This document shows positions 1-11,107 of a DNA stretch of 64,000 nucleotides, piece after piece; the stretch's first letter is position 1, and every line of letters starts with the position of its first letter. Source of the DNA: Setaria digitata (taxonomy: Eukaryota > Nematoda > Chromadorea > Rhabditida > Setariidae); the NCBI GenBank assembly GCA_003640385.1, contig RCAB01000347.1:1-64000 (forward strand), given 5' to 3'. Position numbers and translations under genes: made by a program. Under the pieces are notes generated by a model, which did no database searches, had not been told where the DNA came from, and saw nothing but the letters and a program-made list of their open reading frames with translations.

Positions 1-2330
1 TACGAATTTCTGCTCTCCAACTATTGCATTTATACGTGGCCTGTTACGTCTGGGATATCTATGCCAGTGATCGATCGATTGATCGTCAAGCAAACGTAAA
101 CGACGTTAAACACTCAGTGGAACGTTTGGGAACATAAATAGCATTGTATAATTGACAATTCAAAGTTTTTTTTTCTTGAAAGTTTCATTCATTTATCGAT
201 TTAAAGAGTGTCCAGTTTTTGGAAATCCTAAAATTTTACGATTGGCAAACAATTCCATCCAATTTGCCAATAAATAAATCATTTCTGTGGTTTTATTTGA
301 AACGATTCGTTTTAAGTTCAATTTTTTTTTGCCTAATTTTACTTAAGGATTTCTATAGAATTTTAATCAATAATTGATTTTTATTGCATTTCCAGTGTCG
401 AAATTAATGAATAATTCATTCAAATAACCTTTTCATTGATAATATCGTAATAGTACTAAAAATAATTAAATTTTTCCATGTTTAAATTTAATGGAAATTC
501 AGATTTTTCTTTTTTTTTTTTTTAAACTTTTGAACCATTCCTCCCAATCAATTTTATTCATTTAGGAAAAAAGTGCTGCCGAAAAATTTAATGAGGCAAT
601 AGCTATTGATATAAATTCTTCCATTTGCTTAAATGATGAAATTTTTATCACTGTTGCAGCTTATCGGCTAGCTTTTTTTCACACAAATCACATTTCAAAA
701 ATGCACTTCTTTTTTCATTTCATGATTTATTCATGTAAATGAGGAAAGGAATTTCTATTTTTGATAAAAAAAAAAAAATTATAACAAGGATATATCTTCA
801 CTATTACTTATCAGCGTTATCTGTTATGAATTTCGTTTTGTTCTAAATGTGCTAACAATGTTATTTTCAAAAATTTAGCTTTTGAAAGGTTTTATTGTGT
901 GTTCCAAAAAAGTTGAAATTATTAATTCGAATTTTTTTCCAATGTGTTTAGTGAACGTAAGCAGTAATTTGTGCATTTTACACCTTTAAGTTTACAGGTC
1001 TCATGGAAATTTATGAATTATAAATACCAATGTTTTATATTTCAATTACAATTTCTAGTAATTTTTTAAAAAAAAAAAAAAATTATTATTTAACATTTTC
1101 TAAGTGTTTTAACAGAAAGATTCGAAAGCCCGTATTTATTGGAATTTGAAATGCTGAACAATTTCTGAAAGGTAAAGGTGGTCCAAACTGATTATGTTTT
1201 AAATATTTACTTGAATTATGTCGTAATAATACTAGATTGAAGTGTAATAACTATAATATTTCACTCAATATATTTGGGTGACAAAAGAAGATAAGAGAAT
1301 GATAAAATGATAAAGACGAAAACATATTAAAGATTAAAAATAACAAACTGAAACTAATGAATAGTTCAATAGAAATTAGTAATTAACATTCTCTACTTCT
1401 GTGTTTATATTTATATAAAAAAATTTGAGTATTTTCAGCAAAAATTAAAATTCAATGGAGATGAAGCACAAAGTTTGTTAGAATGAACCGCAAAGAAAGA
1501 GGAATGGTGAGGTGAAACATTTTAATCAGTGAAAAATTTGACAATTCTTCAAAATTGCCGAACAGAATTTGAAACTGCAATTTTTTCCGTGATTTTAAAA
1601 AATTAATTTCCATTTCTAATTTCAATTTCTTTTTAGAATTGCAGAAATATATTCTTTTTCATCGCAGTACAACTTTGTAAATTGATTCTGAGAAAATTTT
1701 TGTGCTAAATGCTTTTTTTGTTAAGTTCAAAAAAAAAAGGAAGAAATAGGAAATGAATATTACTAACAATTCACGCTGGATATTTCCCGATTTTTTCACT
1801 GCTAAGTAAGTCATCACTTAGAAACTACCACTCTGATAATACATCTGATAGGAATTTAACAACTGATAACTACCAGTGAATGGGCAACTAAATGAAAAGA
1901 ATGATTAGAGAAAACGTTCATCTCTTTCTCGATGATTCGAGATTTACCAGAACTTCGTGAATTCCAATCAATGAAATGAACCTTCCCTTGATCATAAAGT
2001 TGTCAGTAAGCTAATTAACAAAATATGTTCTTTTTCTATTGAGAAATTATCTATTTTGCCATAATATTATTCCCAGTTGTAATCATATTTCCATTTCTTT
2101 CAAAATCATTTATTGATTAATAATTTTTGAGAGGAAAAAATCTCAGCTCATTGTGTTGCTTTCTGTTGCTCATTTTTCTCCTGAAACCGAATTATATGCA
2201 GTAATTTAGTCAACAAAAATTAAATTCAGAATCGTTTAATTGTAATTTCATCACAAAGCGATGGTCTTTTTTTTTTTTTTTTTTTGATAAACTGGTTAAT
2301 TTTAGTTGAAATTTTAATTAACCTGCTTAA
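1..2330. other. Non-coding AT-rich DNA 3' of the receptor gene
   Basis: No exon-like segment with matching splice signals was found on either strand. The first 130 bases are more complex than the rest and include overlapping GATC/ATCGAT palindromes around 70-90. A minus-strand AATAAA at 2109-2114 lies 217 bases past the receptor stop codon and is a possible poly(A) signal, though this hexamer is common by chance in such AT-rich DNA. Confidence 0.5.
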
Positions 2331-2471
2331 TTAAGCCAGTGCAGCAGTTCGATCATAAATGGTTGGAGCACGAAAAATAATAACAATGCTACCAATTGTA
2401 CATGCAGATGTGAAGAGAATTAAAAATATTCGATCCATTACCATTGAGATGTATTTCCAGTCTTCTATTAC
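2331..2471 (-). CDS. unc-63: Receptor exon 14: M4 and C-terminus
   Basis: Encodes residues 482-527 and a TAA stop. [16 protein letters not shown] leads into M4 (about 496-514), followed by a short extracellular tail of about 13 residues. Acceptor TTTAG. Confidence 0.94.
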   Translation of the reverse strand, partial: VIEDWKYISMVMDRIFLILFTSACTIGSIVIIFRAPTIYDRTAALA

Positions 2472-4792
2472 CTAAAGTTTTCGAATACTTAGTACTCGTT
2501 ATCTTTAATTTAATATCAGGTTTCAATATCAGTTATTATTATCAGTGATTACAAAAAAAAAAAGCAGGGCGAATAAAAAAGTTTTTTTCTTTAATTATTA
2601 TCACCAGGCAATATTTAGCAATGATAAAAACTTCTTCATCTACTAAAACGAAACATTTCCAATGATAGCTAATTAGCCGATGCTATATCCTGTTTCCTCT
2701 TTCATTTTTTATTTTTAATTTGAATAAAAATTTCACTTGAAAGTGAAATTACTTGCTTGTTGCCTGGAAAAAAAAAAAGAAAAAGCCAAAAAATTGAAAA
2801 GTTGTCATTGTTTGAATCGATTTGCTCAACAAAATTGCCGATGCCGAAAATTCGTCGGTGATACCGGATTTCTTATCCGATTTTTGCCAACCATCATGTT
2901 AAAGGTAATTAGTAGCAACTTTTGGGAAATGAGAACAATGATTGCGGCAATTTTCATTGTAATTCCCGACAGATTACTATAGCTTTCATCAAATTTTAAT
3001 AATTATAAAATTCATTTCATTTACCTGTCGATTATTTTCATCATCCTTCAGATGATTAGCAATAAAGGTAACACTATCAACAGCACTATGAATGGCTGCT
3101 GATTCGCAGTATTGATGCTTAGAACATCCGAAAAAACTCTCTCTATATTTTGTAGCAGTGAAAGAAATATGAGTTGGACTGAGAAATTCTGCCTAGAAAA
3201 GCAAAAAAAAAGAAATTGTTAATTAATTCTTAGATTTGGTATAATTAGAAATAAAAAAGAGATCGGCAGAGATGCACAGAAGAACTATTCAATTATTCGT
3301 GTTTAATTGCTTTATTAGAATTTTTGATAGTTCAATTTACAGAAAGTTCGAATGCCTTATGATGTCTACCTGTTCACAGAAAGTTTCCGATAACAATGAT
3401 TTCCGATTTACAATTTTAGCTGATGATGATCGTTGCAAGCAAAATCGTCTTATCGGTATCATCTGAAGCAAAAAAAAAAAAAAAATGTCATGATAAAAAA
3501 GAAAAACCTCATGATAATGTTTGAAATAGTTTTGCTAGCAAAAGAGACACCTGAAATTTCCTGGAAAAATTGATAATATTTCATGGGATTTTTATCAGTC
3601 AGTTACAGCTCTAGAGAATTGTCTCTTCAATTCGATAGACGAGAAAGTTTTTTTTTCAATTTTAGGAAGATATCCTTCGCCCTATGATGATAATGATATG
3701 CATTTATTTGTTAATCACTATCAAATCACTTAATATATTGCATAAATATTTTTAAATGCAAATAAAATTTAACCATTAGCAATTGCTGAAATAAATGATA
3801 AGATGGTGCAAATGCGCCTTTTAAATTCTCTACTCATTTATTAGTTTTGAGAGAAGATTAATTAACAACTTTCTCGCATTACGTTTGAATTTTTAGCATC
3901 AGCTGATGGCATTTCAATTTGCGCAGGTGTTGGCCGTTGCATGCATAAATATTTGGGCAACCAGTCGATGAACAATTTCTTGGCCCAATGTGGCATTTGA
4001 TGTGTTGCCGGTGATCGATTATGAACATTCTAGTAAAAAAAAAAAAAAAAAACAACAACAACAGAAATGATTGAATGAATAATTTTTGAAATTTCATAGA
4101 AGATAGAGTAAGGAGTATAAAATTTTTTTTTTGTTGTAATTTTCAAGCACCGAGCGAGAAAGTTGGACTGAATAATTTGTGCAACGAGTTTTGTAAAATT
4201 ATAAAAAAGTTTTTCATTAAAAAAAAAAAAAAAAAAAAAGGAAGTATTTGAAGAAGTAAGTAGCAAGTAAGTACATTTGTGAAATTTATGAGAAAATTTC
4301 GATAACAATCTTACCAAAGTTATCACTGTAACGATGACGGATAAAGTAACAAGTACCATAGTGAACAATAAATATTTTCCGATTAGTGGGATTACCAGTG
4401 AAGTAGGTGGAATTATTTCAACTGTAAAAAAAAAAAAAAAAAAAAGTAAGGTTTTTCTTTTCTTTTGTTTTAACAAATGAGAAGTTTAGGAAATTTGAAA
4501 CTTTCATCAGTGCAGTGGAAGAATTTTTAAATTCTTATTTTTCATATATATATATATTTTTTTTTTCACACAAAATTATTATTTTAAAAAATTGCAAACA
4601 TCAAACTATTTTGCTGCTTGCATGATAATATTAATGAGTTATTAGTATCATTTTTTATTTTTTCATACTAATTTCCTTTTCTAATTAATTTCAAAATTTG
4701 CAAGTAATTAATTTCCAAGAAAAATTTGCTTTAATATTTTTTAATCATTGCATCATTAATATTTTTCGGTGTTTTTTCAAATAATTTGATTC

Positions 4793-4840
<48 letters not shown>

Positions 4841-7800
4841 NTATGATTTAACATGTATATAAAATTCTGTAAAACGAAGCATCGCAAAATATTATTAATT
4901 TAATTATTTAGAACAAGTATGAAAATTGCTTCAAAAATTAGAGAAAGGAAGAAAAAAAATTTATAAAGATAGTGAAAATATAATAAACTTATTACAAATA
5001 TCTGAAATTACCACAAGAAAAGCCTAGAAATGCATATTAATAATTTACGAATTTGAATTGAATTTTAAGTACCCGCTTTTCACTATTCAAATATCATTTT
5101 GGATTCAATTTTAAAATGGTATAATTGTAAAAAAAAAAAAAAAAGCTTTCGTTTTCTTTTTTTGTTTTTTTTTTTCTGCTTAAAACAGCTAATTTTTCAT
5201 CCTTCTCTCCTTACTTAATTAAAATAGCATTTCATACGAAAGTTTTCATTCTTCATTCTCATATTCCAATCTTTTCAATTAAAAAAAAATTTTTTTTTTT
5301 CGAAATAATATTGCATATGGCTTTGGACTATTTACTTATCAATGGTAATAATTTGTTAATTGAATTAAGAAAGAAAAAAAAAAGAAGAAAGTACGGAATT
5401 TGATTGTATTTGCTTCTAAAAATTTTATAAATTTTTCCTAGCAATACATTCTTTTTATTTTGCAAAAAAAAATTTTTTTTTTTCTCTTATTTTCATTCAA
5501 AAAAAAAAAAAAATGAATTAAAATACTTATCATTTTTTATTTTTTTTTTCTTCAATGCTAATAAATTCTTTTTCATTTTATTGCACAGATTTTCTTTTAA
5601 TATATTATATATTTATTTTTGTTGCAATAAATGTATTTAAATTCTGATTTTATTCATCGTATAAAATGAGATATTTGGAATAACAATGCCAAAGGTTTAA
5701 TTAATTTTCAACTTTTTCAGTGCTGATAAATTTCTCTACATTTTATTTTATTTGGCATATTTATTATATAAATTCCCTTTTAATATCTTACATATACATA
5801 TATTTATTTTTAATACAACAAATATAATAAATTCCTATTTTGCTCGCCATATGAACTGAAATATTTAGGATAACAATATCTTTTTGTATTAATTAGTGCT
5901 TAAAAATTTTCCATCAGCTAATATGAGGAGATAATTAAAGGTGTAAAATACAATTTTTTTTTTTGTAACCTCTGAAATGAGCAGTAATTTGCTTACCAAG
6001 TAGCAAAAAGAATACTGTTAATGAGATTAGAATTGAAATACAAAATGAAATCTTTTCACCGCCATCAGATGGCAAATAAAATACCAAAGCCGTGAGAAAG
6101 CTGAAAATTAAACAAATTTGGTGAATTTTTTTTCTTTTTCTTTTTCCTTCCAAATTTCTCAGTTAATTTTTACATGCAACAAATATTTTTGATATGATAT
6201 CATCAGATAATCGAATACTAGGAGGGAGGAAAAAAAAATGAACTGTATTTTATCTGATGACGAAAAAGCGGCGGATTGCAATAGAAGAAGACATTTATTA
6301 ATTTATTTTTAAAATTCAATTGTTATTTTTTTTTTTTATTTTTTAAATATTCATCTGAAGGAGTTGAAAAGTTTCGAGAATTGAGCTAAGATTGATCATA
6401 AAATGATACTGGAATAATGTTAGAAAGTGAAACCTTATTCCAACAATTGGAAAAATAAGATTCACTGTATAAAATAGTGTTTTTCGACGAAGATGAATTT
6501 CATATGTAAGATCAATGAATGGCGATTCACAACATGAATATCTGAAAATTTGAATGAAAAAGAAAAAGGAAAAAATAAAAAAAATTCAGTAAGTAAAATA
6601 ATTTTTATTCGTCTTTTAAGTATTATTTTATATAATTTATTTGGAAATCAAAATTACCACAGATAGACTGAGAATGAATTTTGAAATTTTTAAAAAAAAA
6701 AAAAAAAAGTAAAAGAAAATGAAAAATAAATAAATTGAAAGAAATAACCTTATTTCATGACGTTTTCCAGGAACACCAAGTATATCCCATTCCACACTTG
6801 GATAATAGTCGCTTAAATCAATTCCTGAAATTTAATTTTGATAAAAATTATTTCATTTCAATCCCTTGTTTCTCATCCATTCTTCTACTAAAATCAAATA
6901 ATTCATCTTCTAAAAATTTCCCAAAAATCAATTCAAAAAAGATGAAAAAAGAAAAAAAAAAAAACACCAATAATAACTTGTGTATTTTTAGTGAAATTTT
7001 AAAAAATCAATAATCAATATATTTTTTATAATATTTGAAAAATATCAATGAATATTCCTTACCCTGATCAACGATCCAAACTGTTTTAACATGTTCACCA
7101 TCAACTCCAAATGTTATTTCCGTTTCTTTTCGCTCAATCTTCCAGTCTTGATGTCTCAAATCAACCTCTAAACCACCGTATGTCCATGAACCTATTAATG
7201 ATTGAAAAAATTTCTAATTGTATTTCAAAAAAAAAAAAGGAAAAAAAAAAAAAAAAGAAGAAAAATTAAAAAAAATTTTCATCATATTTAATTTAATAAT
7301 TAAAGAAAAAAAAAAGGTGAGAGATAAAAAGATTAATTTAAATTTAAAAAAAAAATAATTTTTACATTTCACATACCAAATTTCATTTCACAAGTTTGTT
7401 CATCAAATGGAAACCATTCAACGTTTATTTGACACATACTAAAATTGCCCAAATTATCAAATAAAAAGTGATAATTAGCAGAATAATTGATATTTATTCA
7501 TTTGTTTATGTGGAAAAATAGAGGAAAAGAAAAATCTGTTTCAAAAAAAAAGAAAAAAAAATTTATAAAAATTTTAAAAATATGGTTAGCCTTTTGTAAA
7601 CTGCTGGCGGTGTCCATTCTACAGTACCATTGGATGATAATTTAGCTTTTGTCAAAAATGATACCTGATAATTTCCATCAGCACTGCAAATGTCTTCTAA
7701 CAGTAAAATGAACTTTGAACTTTCTTTCTAAGAAAGTAAAATTACAGATTAAATTTTAGCGCATCTCTTTTGATTTTACTTGTCATTTTGAAAATTTCAT

Positions 7801-9005
7801 GAAAAAAAAGATGCACACTTTTTAATTCGGTCTTTCTTTATGAATTTGAACAATAAGAAATTTTTTTTGCTTTTTTCTTTTCTTTTCTTTCTTCTTTTTT
7901 TTTTTTTTCTAATTCAAAGAAGTTCAAACTTGTTGTAAAGCACAATATCCGGAATCCATATCATATCGGATGGAATATATAATACATTTACTCCTCCGTA
8001 CTCTTCCGGATTCCATTTCAATTTACTGTCTATCCATGTCTGCATGAAATTATCAGACTAAATTATCACTTAACATAGCAATTACCTGATGTAATTAATT
8101 TTGCTTTCTTTTTTTTGGAAAAAATTCTTATTAGATGCTTTTTTTTTAAAAATAAAAAATAAAATTCAATTCATAGGTATTTATTATGAATTAACTGCCA
8201 GTATTCTTATCTTCCATCAAGCATCTGTTACTGGAAGGAGATAACAAAATTATTGATTAACGATTAATTAATTAGCAATTAAAATTCTGAAATATTTCTT
8301 TCCAACCATTAATGACATTTTACTAATTCCGCTAATGAAATATCATACAGTAGAAGTAAATTTTAACAAATACATGTTGAAGCCAAACATTCGTTGTCAT
8401 AATTTGATTCTTTTCATGCTGAAATGTATACTTTCAATGTTTCCATATCAATTAAAAAATAAACAAACTTCAAATTTGTCAGTTAATTTCCTATTTCAGT
8501 AATCAATTATTCATATTAATTGAACGAAAAAAAAAAAGAAAAAATGAAATAAAAAAATGAATCAAAAGGTATTCCTCAAATTTACCCATTAATTTTCTAT
8601 TCCAGTATTCAATCTTTCATATTAATTAAGAGAAAAATAGGAAAGAAAAAAAAAAGCCAAAAATTATTTCTTAAATTTGTCAATTAGTTTTCTATTACAA
8701 CAATATTAAATCCATCTTTTCTCTTTTTCTTTTTTTTTCTTTTCCAGTTAAATAATAGCTATAAACTATAAAATTATGTAGCTAATAAATAACGAATAAC
8801 TAACAACATCAAGAAGCTGTGATAATTTTAATTTGAAATGAACAACTAATGCATCGGTTTTGTTGTTCACTGGTCGAACAAGTTTATTGTAATCAATCAG
8901 CAAGTCTTCGAATAGACGATTGGCATCTTCATTATAGCAAATTACAGGTAGCAAAAAAATATACACAAAGTAAAATTTGAATATTATCACTTGGAATGGA
9001 TACAT
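2331..9005 (-). CDS. unc-63: Nicotinic acetylcholine receptor alpha subunit, UNC-63-like (14 exons)
   Basis: Subunit of a pentameric acetylcholine-gated cation channel in the plasma membrane. Exons on the complement: 9005-8805, 8418-8374, 8039-7930, 7683-7591, 7438-7377, 7191-7063, 6824-6749, 6541-6434, 6100-5997, 4421-4315, 4029-3883, 3462-3370, 3192-3025 and 2471-2331. Reading frame is kept across every junction, giving 527 residues. Visible parts are a hydrophobic signal peptide (about 1-24), an extracellular ligand-binding domain, and a Cys-loop with Cys152 and Cys166 separated by 13 residues. The adjacent Cys242-Cys243 in loop C mark an alpha subunit. M1 is about 261-284. M2 is about 292-312, preceded by Gly-Glu-Lys 289-291, typical of cation selectivity. 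M3 is about 325-345, followed by a long cytoplasmic loop, and M4 is about 496-514. Family assignment is firm. Choice of UNC-63 over the paralogues ACR-6 and UNC-38 rests on remembered similarity in the ligand-binding and M1-M3 regions. In C. elegans UNC-63 is part of the levamisole receptor. Confidence 0.93.
3025..3192 (-). CDS. unc-63: Receptor exon 13: amphipathic helix before M4
   Basis: Encodes residues 426-481. The second half, [18 protein letters not shown], is the conserved membrane-associated helix before M4. Acceptor TTCTAG, donor GTAAAT. Confidence 0.92.
3370..3462 (-). CDS. unc-63: Receptor exon 12: variable cytoplasmic loop
   Basis: Encodes residues 395-425, a basic, serine-rich segment with no family motif. 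Supported by good splice sites (CTTCAG; GTAGAC), by being an exact multiple of three and by phase 0 on both sides. This is the least certain coding exon, because the loop is poorly conserved. Confidence 0.72.
3883..4029 (-). CDS. unc-63: Receptor exon 11: start of the cytoplasmic loop
   Basis: Encodes residues 346-394, beginning [13 protein letters not shown], the conserved start of the M3-M4 loop, and ending in variable sequence. Acceptor ACTAG, donor GTAATG. Without splicing the frame would stop nine codons later, so an unspliced short form cannot be excluded. Confidence 0.88.
4315..4421 (-). CDS. unc-63: Receptor exon 10: end of M2 and M3
   Basis: Encodes residues 310-345: the outer-ring Glu311, the M2-M3 linker [11 protein letters not shown] and all of M3. 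The preceding 1.6-kb intron contains a 43-base T run ending in an N (4841). Acceptor TTACAG, donor GTAAGA, phase 0. Confidence 0.95.
5997..6100 (-). CDS. unc-63: Receptor exon 9: end of M1 and most of M2
   Basis: Encodes residues 275-309 plus one base of Val310. [12 protein letters not shown] links M1 to the pore-lining M2; Glu290 is the inner ring acidic residue. Acceptor TTTCAG, donor GTAAGC. Confidence 0.95.
6434..6541 (-). CDS. unc-63: Receptor exon 8: loop C and M1
   Basis: Encodes Arg239 to Ile274 plus two bases of Ser275. YSCCESPF carries the vicinal cysteines 242-243 that define alpha subunits. It is followed by the pre-M1 RRK and the first half of M1. Acceptor TTTCAG, donor GTTTCA. 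Confidence 0.95.
6749..6824 (-). CDS. unc-63: Receptor exon 7
   Basis: Completes Gly214 and encodes 215-238 plus two bases of Arg239. It contains [15 protein letters not shown], the strand leading to loop C. Acceptor TTTCAG, donor GTTATT. Confidence 0.94.
7063..7191 (-). CDS. unc-63: Receptor exon 6: loop B region
   Basis: Encodes Gly171 to residue 213 plus one base of Gly214. It begins with [14 protein letters not shown], the loop B tryptophan motif, and then has a charged, more variable stretch before TVWIVDQG. Acceptor AATAG, donor GTAAGG. Confidence 0.94.
7377..7438 (-). CDS. unc-63: Receptor exon 5: Cys-loop
   Basis: Completes Ser150 and encodes 151-170 plus one base of Gly171. Cys152 and Cys166 are separated by 13 residues with the FPFDEQ core, the diagnostic Cys-loop signature. 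Acceptor TTTTAG, donor GTATGT. Confidence 0.95.
7439..7590 (-). other. GC-AG intron
   Basis: A 152-base intron between exons 4 and 5. Read on the minus strand it begins GCTAAC and ends TTTTAG. No GT nearby allows both reading frame and the conserved Tyr-Lys-Ser/Met-Cys sequence to be kept. Confidence 0.8.
7591..7683 (-). CDS. unc-63: Receptor exon 4: loop E region, ends at a GC donor
   Basis: Encodes residues 119-149 and two bases of Ser150, including ADGNYQV and the WTPPAVYK motif. Acceptor TTGCAG. The only donor that keeps the conserved YKS-MCQ junction in frame is AAAAG followed by GCTAAC, a non-canonical GC donor. Confidence 0.9.
7930..8039 (-). CDS. unc-63: Receptor exon 3: loop A region
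   Basis: Encodes residues 83-118 plus two bases of codon 119. It contains WNPEEYGG and the strongly conserved [12 protein letters not shown]. Acceptor ATGCAG, donor GTTTGA, phase 2. Confidence 0.94.
8374..8418 (-). CDS. unc-63: Receptor exon 2 (45 bases)
   Basis: Encodes residues 68-82, [15 protein letters not shown], the conserved beta-1/loop D strand with Trp. Acceptor TTTCAG and donor GTATTT; both ends are phase 0. Too short to appear in ORF searches, but the motif and splice sites are exact. Confidence 0.93.
8805..9005 (-). CDS. unc-63: Receptor exon 1: signal peptide and N-terminal helix
   Basis: Encodes residues 1-67. The start Met heads a hydrophobic secretion signal, followed by the conserved N-terminal segment with ANRLFEDLL and KLSQLLDV. 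The donor is GTTAGT, phase 0. The start is the first Met before the hydrophobic stretch. Confidence 0.92.
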
Positions 9006-9377
9006 TTCTGAGACTAATTACTGTTGATTCAAAATTAATTAATCTAAAAATTTCAAGCATTTCCAGTACAATTTTTGCCAGTTCTGTTGCTAAACAGTGC
9101 TATAACGTATAATTAGAAAAAAAAAAAAGAAAAAAGGAAAGGGAAAAAATCAATCAATTTAAAAATTTAGGAAATGAAAATTTTGTTTTATTTATTCTTT
9201 TTTTCGTTTCTTTTTTTTTTTTGTCCTTACTTTTTATTTTGTTCAAAATTAAGCCATAAGATTGAAAGAAATCCAACAGAAAGAAATGTTAGAATACACT
9301 TTGAGCCAAAAAATATCGGACGAAAAATGAAGCAATGACGAGAAAATGGCAAAAGGAAGTCTTTTATTAATCTATCT

Positions 9378-9402
9378 TAAGGCCTTTTATCTTTAGGCCT
9401 TA
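9378..9402. repeat. Small inverted repeat, 8-base arms
   Basis: Arms TAAGGCCT and AGGCCTTA are perfect complements around a 9-base loop, in a slightly more complex patch 300-400 bases upstream of the receptor start codon. No function can be assigned. Confidence 0.5.
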
Positions 9403-10329
9403 GCGTCGATGATGGCAGTAGCATTATTTTCAATGGCGTTTTTTTTATTTTTTTTTTTCCCCTTTCTCTTTTTTTTTCTTGCATTAAGACAAAAATAATC
9501 AATTCAAATTCTATCAGAAATGATTTCATTTAAAAAACTTTCATTTTTTTTAATTCTAATTTTAAATTTTTATCAGTAATGATCGATAGCAAGATAAGCG
9601 TAAAAGTTGTGACATTGTATAAGTTCTCTGTTGGTAATCGCATCTTATCACTTTTTCTTTTTTTTTTTTTTTTACTCATACTCAAACTGATAAATGTTTT
9701 CATTGCTATAGCAGTCACTTGTGAAAAAAAAAAAAAAAAAAAAAAAAAGTGATAAACGCTAACAGCAATTATACGACGAAACTGATAATTGTTAACGCTT
9801 TAGGCTAGCTATAATGCTTATTTAATTTGTCGACAACATTTGGTTCGTATATTTATTGAACTGATTAATTAATTAATAAATTTAGCGCCAAATTTCAGCA
9901 TATTTTAGTAAAGTAGCTGTACGGGTTTGTTTGAGGGATTTAATTTTACAATCGAAATATTTCAAAAAAAAAAAAAAAATTGAAAATTTGATAAAATAAA
10001 ATTAAATAACATTTTTATGGTGCTACTTTGCATCACAAGAACTGCCAGTTATATCAAACAATAGAGAGAACGAAAAAAAAAAATGAAATTTCATTTATTT
10101 TTCTGACAAGTTTTCCAGCCAAAACTTGCCAAATGTAAATAAATTAATTTTTTTTTTCCTTGATATCGAAAGAAACCATCTCAATTGTTTTTAGTGTATT
10201 TTTTCTTTCAAAATTTTTTTTTCTTTTTTATTAAAATGAATTGAAAATAAAATAATTAGTTGTAAGAAGAGAGAATGACACAATAAAAGGAATGCAAAAA
10301 AAAAAAAAAAAAAAAAACTTACTTTTCTT

Positions 10330-10390
10330 NNNNNNNNNNNNNNNNNNNNNNNNNNNNNNNNNNNNNNNNNNNNNNNNNNNNNNNNNNNNN
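10330..10390. other. Assembly gap, 61 N
   Basis: A run of 61 N bounded by A-rich sequence. The true length is unknown. Confidence 0.98.
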
Positions 10391-10991
10391 AAAAAAAAAA
10401 ATGAATATAAAATGGATATGCATTATTGCTGCTTATATTTGTTAATAATTTAACGAGAAATGAATGAAAGAAGCGAATTTGTTAGCACTCAAAAAAAAAA
10501 AAAAAAAAAAAATTACCACAAAATTTTTAATTTTTTTGGAATAAAAAAGAAAGGAAAGAAATGGATATCTCAAGAGAAATCTTTACTATTACATTCAAAA
10601 AAAAAAAAAAAAGAATTTGTGAATTTTTCTTTTTTGTTCTTTGTCATTTCAAATTGATGATTGGAAAACTTCATTAAATTAACAATTTTTTTTTTTAGCT
10701 TTATCAGGTTATCAGGCCTTTGTTTTGTTTCCTTTATTGTTGTTTTTTTTTTTTTTTTTTCTTTTGCTAAGAATGAATGAAGAAGAGTGGAAGGAAGAAT
10801 TGTTGAACATTTAATTTTATTTGATTTTTTATGACATGAATTAAAATGAAAAAGAAAAAAAAAAAAACAATTTATTTTCACTTTCGTATTTTGCGCATGT
10901 CACGTTTTTGTCGCATTTTTTTTTTTTTTTTTTTGTCCGACTGATTACTCATTAAAAAATATTTTACCTATGTGTTGACATGTTATCTGTT

Positions 10992-11107
10992 GATAAAACT
11001 TTTATGCTTATCACATTCTATTCAGCTGATAACTTCTATCCACTTAAGTTGCCATGATGTGATATTTGATAACTTTTATCCATTTCATGTATTGTTGTGC
11101 TGAAAAT
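10992..11107. repeat. Decayed tandem repeat, about 36-40 bases
   Basis: Three successive units begin GATAAAACTTTTAT, GATAACTTCTATCC and GATAACTTTTATCC at 10992, 11028 and 11068. The rest of each unit has diverged. A fourth may begin near 11157. Confidence 0.5.

Noticed and set aside
3272..3466. Plus-strand 64-codon frame
   Set aside because: Antisense shadow of receptor exon 12.
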